Below, piece by piece: positions 1-5,096 of a DNA stretch of 6,741 nucleotides. The translations under genes and the position numbers were made by a program. The stretch's first letter is position 1. Each line of letters begins with the position of its first letter. The DNA is taken from positions 1 through 6,741 of the forward strand of contig JAUUYV010000099.1 of assembly GCA_030590275.1 (NCBI GenBank), given 5' to 3'. This DNA comes from Porticoccaceae bacterium. Lineage in GTDB: Bacteria > Pseudomonadota > Gammaproteobacteria > Pseudomonadales > Porticoccaceae. Below the pieces are notes generated by a model. The model was given only the letters and a program-made list of their open reading frames with translations, was not told the DNA's origin and ran no database searches.

Positions 1-657
1 AGCTACCCTTACGACGCGGTGAATATGGTCGAAGGCGGGGTGCACTGCTCAATGACGGAACGCCGTGCCGATGATGCCACTCGCAGCGTGGTGAACTGGC
101 TTAAGTGTGAATATTTGCTCGACCATATCGGTGATGACTTTGCCGGGATCGTAACTGGTGTCACGGGCTTTGGTCTCTTCGTTGAGCTGGAAGGACTTTA
201 TATTGACGGCTTGGTGCATATCACCGGCCTGCCAAAGGATTATTATCACCACGAACCCGCCCATCACCGCCTGGTGGGTGAGCGTACCCGGCGGGTGTTT
301 CGGCTGGGTGATCGTTTGCAGGTGAAGGTGGCTCGAGTCGATCTCGATGAGCGCAAAATAGATTTTGAGCTTATGGAAGCGTCGAATGGGAAACGTCGGA
401 CAGGCTCCAGGACATCCACTCGGGAAGTGGCGCAGGCAGGACGCGGCGAGGACGGGGTAAAAGGGAGGGCGCGCGCAGGGGACAAAAGCAAGAAGGCTGG
501 CGCAAAAAAATACGCAAAAAAATCAGGCTCAAAAACCCCAGGGAAGGCTTCGACGAAAAAGAAAATTTCGACCAAAAAAAAGACGGGCTCTGGGAAGAGC
601 AAGCGTGGTGGGAAGGGCGGCTCTAAACCAGCGGGCCGGGTTCGCAAAGCGAAGTGA
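1..657 (+). CDS. rnr: Ribonuclease R, C-terminal part (5' end outside window)
   Basis: This is the 3' end of a gene open from base 1 in frame 1, 218 codons ending in tandem stops TGA TAG. RNase R is a processive 3'-5' exoribonuclease of the RNB/RNase II family that degrades structured RNA in the cytoplasm. The fragment begins in the end of the RNB catalytic domain (CSMTERRADDATR, fragment residues 16-28, is a family signature). An S1 RNA-binding domain follows at about residues 45-125, with VTGFGLFVEL, DGLVHI and DERKIDFEL. The last 90 or so residues are a low-complexity basic tail rich in Lys, Gly and Ser, comparable to the Lys-rich tail of E. coli RNase R that helps bind structured RNA. RNase II is less likely because of this long basic tail. 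The catalytic RNB residues lie outside the window. The gene usually found downstream in gammaproteobacteria, rlmB, is absent here. Confidence 0.95.
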   Translation, partial: SYPYDAVNMVEGGVHCSMTERRADDATRSVVNWLKCEYLLDHIGDDFAGIVTGVTGFGLFVELEGLYIDGLVHITGLPKDYYHHEPAHHRLVGERTRRVFRLGDRLQVKVARVDLDERKIDFELMEASNGKRRTGSRTSTREVAQAGRGEDGVKGRARAGDKSKKAGAKKYAKKSGSKTPGKASTKKKISTKKKTGSGKSKRGGKGGSKPAGRVRKAK

Positions 658-721
658 TAGCGGCAGGGCTTGTTTGGCGCTATCACCTGGTTGTTGTTTC
701 GAGTTTCTAGTTGATCAGACC

Positions 722-770
722 TTTTAAAACCGAATTAACTAGAGAGTCATGTGTTAATTCGGTTTTAAAA
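722..770. terminator. Bidirectional intrinsic terminator between convergent genes
   Basis: A perfect 18-bp inverted repeat has arms at 722-739 and 753-770 and a 13-base loop. The arms end in TTTTAAAA, so each strand's transcript has a stem with a CCG/CGG core followed by a U run. It lies 65 bp after the rnr stop and 17 bp after the stop of the convergent oxidoreductase gene, so it probably serves both. The GC content of the stem is low, but its length compensates. Confidence 0.85.
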
Positions 771-786
771 TGTAAGCGGCTGTTAT

Positions 787-1899
787 TTAGCTGGCCGCTG
801 CGGTGTTTTCGCTGGCATCCCGATTTAGCAAAGGTCTTCCCGGTAATTTGTGCAATTCCGGTATAACTTCTTTGGCAAATAGACGTAGGCTTTTCTCGGC
901 TTCTGCAAAGGGCATCTTGCCATAGTTGAAAATTCCGTTGTAAGCCTCGGCACCGGTACGGCCAGTAAAGTTTTTGATGGTTTCAAAGCATTTTTCCGGG
1001 GTGCCCCAAACTTGGAGACTCATAAAGAATTTGACCACGTCTTCTATGTTTTCATTAACGTGGTCCTGCATAGCGCCGTAGGCTTCGTAACCTTTGGTTT
1101 TTTTCAGGTGTTGCCCTGCCATTTCGTAGTGGTCGATAACCGAATGATAATAGTTGCCGATGTATTCTAGAGCCAGTTCCTCAGCTTTATCAGCATTTTC
1201 GTGGCAATAGGTCCAGCCCGCTAGAATTGGGGGTGGTGCTTCAAACCCGTTAACCTCGACGAAGGTTGCGCGATAGGAAGCTAACTCCTTATCCACGTGC
1301 TCCCAGGGCTTTTGCGGGATAATAAGAATGCCAGCGCCGAGCCGGGCCATGATTTGTGAGGATTCCGGTGATACCGCCGCCGCGTAAGTGCGTCCGCGAA
1401 AAGTTTTGAATGGGCGGGGCCGCAACTCCCGTCTTGCCTGTTTAATGTGGTCGCCATCGTATTCACAGAATCCAGATTCCAGTCCTTCCAGTATCATGTC
1501 TGCGGCTTCGGTAAAGTACTCGCGTGCGGTATTCATATCGCGGCCAAAACCTTCAAATTCGACTCTGCCAAGACCCCGTCCAATACCAAGAATCATTCGG
1601 CCATCGGACATGTTGTCGAGCATGGTGATTTCTTCCGCAACCCGAATAGGATCGTGCCAGGGCAGCACGATAACCATGGAACCCAGGCCTAAGTTGGGGT
1701 TGCGCCCAGCCCAGTAGGAGAGAAACTGGGTGACGTCTGGACACATGGTGTAATCGGTGAAGTGGTGCTCGACACCCCATATCGACTGGAAACCTAACTC
1801 CTCGGCCATAGAGCCCAGTTTTAAATCGTTGTCGTAGACCTGTTTATCGGTAATCGATTGATCCAGGCCTTGAAAAATAACTGAAAGTCCAACGTCCAT
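787..1899 (-). CDS. LLM class (luciferase-like) flavin-dependent oxidoreductase
   Basis: A 370-residue protein of the bacterial luciferase-like superfamily, which has a TIM-barrel fold and uses reduced FMN or F420 to oxidise or reduce small organic molecules. Family marks are the N-terminal strand MDVGLSVIFQ, AEELGFQSIWGVEHHF (residues 32-47), the VLPWHDPIRVAEE segment (79-91, typically near the flavin), SDGRMILGIGRGLGRVEFEGFG (98-119) and a late WGTPEKCFETI segment. Length is normal for a single-chain member. The ATG at 1899 is supported by an AAGGAG Shine-Dalgarno sequence. No signal peptide or membrane segment is seen, so it should be cytoplasmic. FMNH2 supplied by a separate reductase is the likelier cofactor in a gammaproteobacterium (inference). 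The substrate cannot be read from the sequence. It is transcribed separately from the SDR genes upstream, because a terminator stands between them. Confidence 0.9.
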   Translation of the reverse strand: MDVGLSVIFQGLDQSITDKQVYDNDLKLGSMAEELGFQSIWGVEHHFTDYTMCPDVTQFLSYWAGRNPNLGLGSMVIVLPWHDPIRVAEEITMLDNMSDGRMILGIGRGLGRVEFEGFGRDMNTAREYFTEAADMILEGLESGFCEYDGDHIKQARRELRPRPFKTFRGRTYAAAVSPESSQIMARLGAGILIIPQKPWEHVDKELASYRATFVEVNGFEAPPPILAGWTYCHENADKAEELALEYIGNYYHSVIDHYEMAGQHLKKTKGYEAYGAMQDHVNENIEDVVKFFMSLQVWGTPEKCFETIKNFTGRTGAEAYNGIFNYGKMPFAEAEKSLRLFAKEVIPELHKLPGRPLLNRDASENTAAAS

Positions 1900-1905
1900 C
1901 GTGAT

Positions 1906-1912
1906 TCTCCTT
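1906..1912 (-). promoter_or_regulatory. Shine-Dalgarno of the LLM oxidoreductase
   Basis: On the minus strand AAGGAGA lies 6 bases before the ATG at 1899. This is a near-consensus site and fixes that start. Confidence 0.75.
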
Positions 1913-1943
1913 TGTTATGTATAGTGGCTTATATTTTTTGTTT

Positions 1944-1956
1944 TACAACATTTGTA
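1944..1956. promoter_or_regulatory. Short inverted repeat upstream of the LLM gene, possible operator
   Basis: TACAA-CAT-TTGTA is a perfect 5-bp inverted repeat with a 3-base centre, 45-57 bp upstream of the ATG at 1899. It sits in an AT-rich stretch that also holds -10-like words on the minus strand (TATAAG, TATACA). The position suits a repressor site overlapping a promoter, but arms this short arise by chance, and no regulator gene is in the window. Confidence 0.25.
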
Positions 1957-2093
1957 CGTGCTTGTCACAGTGTTTGTTTGCTCGGTCTGGAATAAGAGGT
2001 TCCAGGGTGTTGTGGCTCGCGTTTTGGCTAAATTGGATAAGCCGGTTTGGTGAGCAGGCCGAATCTGATTAACCAGAAAACCGACTTAACCAG

Positions 2094-2124
2094 AAAAAAG
2101 CCCCGACTTATTGCTGTCGAGGCT
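2094..2124 (-). terminator. Intrinsic terminator of the SDR operon
   Basis: Read on the minus strand, AGCCTCGAC (2124-2116) pairs with GTCGGGGCT (2107-2099) over 9 bp with a single U-G pair and an 8-base loop. The T run at 2099-2094 follows directly. This is a classic rho-independent terminator, 65 bp beyond the stop of the last SDR gene. It separates the SDR operon from the LLM gene that follows in the same direction. Confidence 0.88.
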
Positions 2125-2160
2125 GGGAGGTATTCTAAAAACTGGCTTAAGCTCCAAAGC

Positions 2161-2201
2161 TTAGGTAGCCAATATTAAACAAACAGCCTTAGATAGCCAA
2201 T
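2161..2201. repeat. Short direct repeat at the 3' end of the last SDR gene
   Basis: TTAGGTAGCCAAT (2161-2173) recurs as TTAGATAGCCAAT (2189-2201), with one mismatch in 13 bases and a period of 28. The second copy contains the stop codon and the last codons (Leu-Ala-Ile-stop) of the SDR gene. The first lies just downstream in non-coding DNA. It could be a small slippage duplication, or a scar from the tandem duplication that built the array. Confidence 0.5.
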
Positions 2202-2959
2202 GACATCCCGCCATCAACTACTATCATGGCACCGGTAATAAAGTCTGAAGCGGGGCTGGCCAGCAGTATTGAAATACCCTGGAAGTCTGCCGGTATGCCG
2301 TAGCGTTTTACCGCCGATTTTTTTACGGCGTATTCTACCGCTCGGGTGCGTGCATTGGGGCCGGTGCAGGGCATCATTTCGGTATCTACCAATCCTGGCA
2401 GCACCACATTGACCTGAATGTTGTCCGGACCCCAGGCCCGACACAGACTTTGGGTCATATGATCCATGCCACCTTTTGCGGCAGAGTAATGTACCAGTTT
2501 TGGATGACCGGCCTGGGTAATGATCGAGCTGATATTAATGATTTTGCCGCCACCCACTTTCACCATTTCGGGGTAACAGGCTTTAGAGCATAAAAAAGCG
2601 GAGGTCAGGTTAACGGCAATAAAGTTGTTCCATTGCTCAAGAGTCGTGTCTTCCGGGCTTATGCCAAAACTAATCGCAGCGTTGTTAAACAGAATGTCTA
2701 CGCGACCAAAGCGGTCAACGGTTTCTTTCACCATCCGATTGACGTCTTCCTCTACTGATACGTCAGCCTTAATGGCCAGGACATTGGCACCCATGGACTC
2801 TAATTCCGCAGCGGCTTTATCCAGCTTTTCCTGTTTGCGACCGACGACCGCGACTGATGCGCCAGCACTCGCCAGGCCTTTGGCAATACCCAGCCCCAGC
2901 CCACCGTTACCACCAGTGATAATGGCAACTTTGCCGCTTAGATCAAACATATCGAGCAT
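2189..2959 (-). CDS. Short-chain dehydrogenase/reductase, paralog 1 (promoter-distal)
   Basis: A 256-residue classical SDR: a cytoplasmic Rossmann-fold NAD(P)-dependent oxidoreductase, probably interconverting an alcohol and a ketone. Motifs, counted from the start used here: TGGNGGLG cofactor-binding motif (15-22), ADVS adenine-contact motif (65-68), NNAA (92-95), tetrad Asn117, Ser145, Tyr158 and Lys162 (YSAAK), LPGLVDTEM, and the C-terminal FITGAMIVVDGG. Arg41 after the second strand (VVGR), with no Asp at that site, suggests preference for NADP(H) (inference). I chose the ATG at 2959 over the in-frame ATG at 2974: GGGAAG within the upstream codons gives a good Shine-Dalgarno 7 bases before 2959, nothing comparable precedes 2974, and the protein then matches paralog 2 exactly in length and N-terminus. 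It differs from paralog 3 at about 53 of 253 aligned positions (about 79% identity). Its substrate-loop segment (GPNARTRAVEY) departs most from the other two, hinting at a different substrate. Confidence 0.93.
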   Translation of the reverse strand: MLDMFDLSGKVAIITGGNGGLGLGIAKGLASAGASVAVVGRKQEKLDKAAAELESMGANVLAIKADVSVEEDVNRMVKETVDRFGRVDILFNNAAISFGISPEDTTLEQWNNFIAVNLTSAFLCSKACYPEMVKVGGGKIINISSIITQAGHPKLVHYSAAKGGMDHMTQSLCRAWGPDNIQVNVVLPGLVDTEMMPCTGPNARTRAVEYAVKKSAVKRYGIPADFQGISILLASPASDFITGAMIVVDGGMSLAI

Positions 2960-2966
2960 TTCGGTG

Positions 2967-2972
2967 CTTCCC
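2967..2972 (-). promoter_or_regulatory. Shine-Dalgarno deciding the start of SDR paralog 1
   Basis: GGGAAG on the minus strand overlaps the in-frame ATG at 2974 and stands 7 bases before the ATG at 2959. It therefore favours the shorter protein. Confidence 0.6.
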
Positions 2973-2993
2973 ATTTTATAAGTCGAGTTAGAT

Positions 2994-3764
2994 TTAAATG
3001 CCCAGGCTTAGGCCGCCGTCCGCGACAATAATGGCGCCGGTAATAAAGTCAGAGGCTCTGCTGGAAAGAAGGATTGACAAGCCCTCAAAATCTTCCGGTA
3101 GACCGTAACGGTTGCAGGCAGACTTTTTAACAATGTAATCGATAATCGGGCCGCGGTGGTCAGGTCCTTCACAGGGCATCATTTCGGTATGAACCAGGCC
3201 AGGTAATATAGCATTAACCTGAATATTATCAGGTCCCCAGGCGCGACACAGGCTTTGAGTCATATGATCCATGCCACCTTTGGCCGCAGCGTAATGTACC
3301 AGTTTGCCAAAGCCCTTCTTGGTAATAGCGGAGCCAATATTGATGATTTTACCGCCACCTACTTTCACCATTTCGGGGTAGCAGGCTTTGGAGCACAAGA
3401 ATACAGAGGTCAGATCCACCGCCATAAACTGGTTCCACAATTCTAGCGACATTTCTTCGGGCCTTACGCCCCAGCTGATCGCGGCATTATTAAAAAGAAT
3501 ATCGAGACGACCAAAATGGTCGACGGTTTCTCTTACCATTCGGTTAACGTCATCCTCCACGGATACGTCGGCCTGCACTGCCAGGACTTTTGCGCCCATG
3601 GCTTCTAGTTCCTTGCGGGCTGTCTCCAGCTTATTCTCGTTGCGGCCGACGATGGCAACTGCGGCGCCGGCTTTTGCCAGACCCCTGGCAATGCCGAGGC
3701 CTAGCCCACCGTTTCCGCCGGTGATAACCGCTACTTTTCCGCTCAAGTCCAAACTATCTAGCAT
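2994..3764 (-). CDS. Short-chain dehydrogenase/reductase, paralog 2 (middle), Asp at the tetrad Asn position
   Basis: A 256-residue classical SDR of the same family as its neighbours, collinear with paralog 1 without gaps. It keeps the TGGNGGLG cofactor motif (15-22), NNAA (92-95), Ser145, Tyr158, Lys162 (YAAAK), LPGLVHTEM and FITGAIIVADGG. At position 117 it has Asp (AVDLTS, codon GAT), where both paralogs have Asn (AVNLTS, AAC). This Asn is the fourth residue of the classical SDR catalytic tetrad and positions the lysine through a water. Some working SDRs carry other residues here, so the enzyme is not necessarily dead. It also has His where the others have Asp in LPGLV(D/H)TEM. It differs from paralog 3 at about 57 of 253 positions. 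The ribosome-binding site before the ATG at 3764 is weak (a G run about 9 bases upstream). The gaps to its neighbours are 36 bp upstream and 34 bp downstream, so it is almost certainly co-transcribed with them. Confidence 0.93.
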   Translation of the reverse strand: MLDSLDLSGKVAVITGGNGGLGLGIARGLAKAGAAVAIVGRNENKLETARKELEAMGAKVLAVQADVSVEDDVNRMVRETVDHFGRLDILFNNAAISWGVRPEEMSLELWNQFMAVDLTSVFLCSKACYPEMVKVGGGKIINIGSAITKKGFGKLVHYAAAKGGMDHMTQSLCRAWGPDNIQVNAILPGLVHTEMMPCEGPDHRGPIIDYIVKKSACNRYGLPEDFEGLSILLSSRASDFITGAIIVADGGLSLGI

Positions 3765-3800
3765 GGGAGAGGCCCCCGATTATTTTTATTGGTTGTTAAG

Positions 3801-4568
3801 CTATATGGCCAGACTCAGACCACCATCGGCAACAATAATGGCACCGGTGATAAAGTTTGATGCCTGGCTTGCCAGCAAGACTGACAGACCTTCAAAGTCG
3901 GCAGGGATACCATAACGGTTAACAGCAGATTTTTTTATGGCGTAATCGATAATGCCACCGCGGTGGTTGGGGCCGGAGCAGGGCATCATTTCGGTGTCGA
4001 CCAGGCCGGGCAGGATCACGTTAACCTGAATATTGTCGCCACCCCAGGCTTGAGCCAGGCTTTGGGACATGTGATCCATACCGCCTTTGGCTGCCGCATA
4101 ATGGCTAAGTCGGCCAAAGCCGAGTTGGGTAATGATGGAGCTAACGTTAATGATCTTGCCGCCACCGGCTTTGACCATTTCTGGGTGACAGGCTTTTGAG
4201 CACAGGAAGCAGGAGGTCAGGTTGACAGCGATAAACTGATTCCATGTTTCCAGCGTCATTTCTTCGGGTTTCACGCCCCAGCTAATGGCTGCGTTGTTGA
4301 AGAGAATATCTATTTTTCCGAAGTGATCGACAGTCTCCTTGACCATGCGATTAACATCATCTTCTACGGATACATCGGCTTTTATGGCAAGTGCATTGTA
4401 GCCTTCGGCTTTGAGTTCAGCTTCGGCTTTATCCAGTTTTTCCTGGTTTCGCCCCACAACTGCAACCGATGCTCCTGCCTTGGCCAGTCCTTTTGCTATG
4501 CCAAGTCCGAGACCGCCGTTTCCACCGGTAATAATGGCCACTTTTCCTGTTAAGTCAAAAATATCCAC
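3801..4568 (-). CDS. Short-chain dehydrogenase/reductase, paralog 3 (first gene of the operon)
   Basis: A 255-residue classical SDR and the first gene of the three-gene minus-strand operon. It starts with GTG at 4568, supported by a consensus AAGGAG 8 bases upstream. Motifs: TGGNGGLG (14-21), ADVS, NNAA, Asn116, Ser144, Tyr157 and Lys161 (YAAAK), LPGLVDTEM, FITGAIIVADGG. The catalytic tetrad is complete. The GR after the second beta strand favours NADP(H) (inference). General resemblance is to the large FabG/gluconate-5-dehydrogenase/glucose-1-dehydrogenase-like SDR set. A role in fatty acid synthesis is unlikely because there are three copies and no other fab gene nearby. It shares GPNHRG-IIDY in the substrate loop with paralog 2 (GPDHRG-IIDY) rather than with paralog 1. 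The substrate is unknown. Its 5' region is the divergent intergenic stretch, the probable site of operon control. Confidence 0.93.
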   Translation of the reverse strand: MDIFDLTGKVAIITGGNGGLGLGIAKGLAKAGASVAVVGRNQEKLDKAEAELKAEGYNALAIKADVSVEDDVNRMVKETVDHFGKIDILFNNAAISWGVKPEEMTLETWNQFIAVNLTSCFLCSKACHPEMVKAGGGKIINVSSIITQLGFGRLSHYAAAKGGMDHMSQSLAQAWGGDNIQVNVILPGLVDTEMMPCSGPNHRGGIIDYAIKKSAVNRYGIPADFEGLSVLLASQASNFITGAIIVADGGLSLAI

Positions 4569-4576
4569 GCGTTAAT

Positions 4577-4582
4577 CTCCTT
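4577..4582 (-). promoter_or_regulatory. Shine-Dalgarno of SDR paralog 3, supporting a GTG start
   Basis: AAGGAG on the minus strand stands 8 bases before GTG at 4568. The site is near consensus and explains use of a GTG start. Confidence 0.75.
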
Positions 4583-4651
4583 GCATACGAACATGAACGG
4601 GTACTACAAACACCCGACTAAATGTAACGAAAAACCTATCCCATAGTTGTC

Positions 4652-4689
4652 TAGCTTTGCCACCCAATAGCTATTGTTGCCGCAAGCTA
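4652..4689. promoter_or_regulatory. Nested palindrome, candidate operator
   Basis: A perfect 12-bp palindrome CAATAGCTATTG (4665-4676) is flanked by TAGCTT (4652-4657) and AAGCTA (4684-4689). These form a second inverted repeat with exactly the same centre, between 4670 and 4671. The whole is a 38-bp two-fold symmetric element 84-121 bp upstream of the GTG of the first SDR gene. Such symmetry is typical of sites for dimeric repressors (TetR, GntR and similar). No regulator gene is in the window, so this is inference. Confidence 0.4.
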
Positions 4690-4752
4690 TGGAATTGCGG
4701 TTTTCAACCCCGTTTTATATTAGTGCGGCTCGTGTTAAGCGGACAAAGACTC

Positions 4753-4766
4753 GGCGCAGTTGCGCC
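4753..4766. repeat. Short GC-rich inverted repeat
   Basis: GGCGCA-GT-TGCGCC is a perfect 6-bp inverted repeat with a 2-base centre in the divergent intergenic region. The 2-base spacer is too short for an RNA hairpin loop unless the inner pairs open, so a DNA-binding site is the better reading. No T run follows. Confidence 0.3.
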
Positions 4767-4938
4767 ACAAACGAACTATCGGCTGGGCGATCAGGCGCTA
4801 TTTTGAGTAAACAGCTTGCAAAAAGCTACCCTTTGTCAATATTTTCTTTACAGAGGCTAACTATCGCTAGTGAGTTGACGATTCAGCTAACGAGCAAGCC
4901 AGATGGCTAGCGGGCCACAGCGATGCTTTGGTTCGCGT

Positions 4939-4966
4939 TTGCCTGCCCGCCTGGATCGGTTATAGT
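4939..4966 (+). promoter_or_regulatory. Weak candidate promoter for the + strand gene pair
   Basis: TTGCCT (4939-4944), a 16-base spacer and TATAGT (4961-4966) resemble a sigma70 promoter, with 4/6 matches at -35 and 5/6 at -10. It would start transcription roughly 120 bp before the ATG at 5097. It was found by eye only, and other weak candidates exist. Confidence 0.2.
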
Positions 4967-5083
4967 TCGTGGCCGTTTGCCCGTACTAACAGGGCCGTCA
5001 CAGCGAACAGAGGCTCAATGCTGAGGGTGAATGTTATGAGTGCCCTGCATCTAAACGCGTGAATAAGACTTCAAGTAGTAAAT

Positions 5084-5088
5084 GAGGA
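5084..5088 (+). promoter_or_regulatory. Shine-Dalgarno deciding the start of the DUF7064-like gene
   Basis: GAGGA stands 8 bases before ATG at 5097. The in-frame ATG at 5082 overlaps this site and has no purine-rich site of its own, so translation from 5097 is preferred. Confidence 0.6.
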
Positions 5089-5096
5089 ATACACTG

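Larger units (their letters stand above)
4569..5096. other. Divergent intergenic region between the SDR operon and the DUF7064-like gene
   Basis: This 528-bp stretch holds no convincing gene. The small open frames in it lack good ribosome-binding sites and recognisable protein character. It must carry the promoters of both flanking transcription units. It contains several inverted repeats: arms CGGGT/ACCCG at 4598-4602 and 4612-4616; a nested palindrome at 4652-4689; CCGCAA/TTGCGG at 4680-4685 and 4695-4700; GGCGCA/TGCGCC at 4753-4766. CGTTTGCC occurs twice, at 4936-4943 and 4974-4981. No tRNA-like fold or known riboswitch was recognised. It is long for a bacterial divergent spacer, so a small RNA or a lost gene remains possible. 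Confidence 0.6.

Noticed and set aside
264..686. 140-codon open frame on the - strand opposite rnr
   Set aside because: It is the antisense shadow of the Lys-rich RNase R tail (AAG/AAA read as Phe/Leu). The real frame has clear RNase R homology.
3388..3915. 175-codon open frame on the + strand across SDR paralogs 2 and 3
   Set aside because: It is antisense to two SDR genes and spans their intergenic gap. Similar antisense frames occur opposite the other paralog because the codon pattern is shared.
4680..4704. CCGCAA/TTGCGG hairpin followed by TTTT as a + strand terminator
   Set aside because: The stem is only 6 bp with a 9-base loop and a 4-T run, and no + strand gene ends upstream of it. 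A chance match or part of a regulatory element is likelier.
4674..4910. 78-codon open frame on the + strand in the divergent spacer
   Set aside because: It begins with TTG, lacks a ribosome-binding site, overlaps the inverted repeats and resembles no known protein.
4865..4912. Inverted repeat CGCTAG ... CTAGCG as a hairpin or insertion-element end
   Set aside because: The arms are only 6 bp and 36 bases apart. There is no flanking target duplication and no transposase gene.
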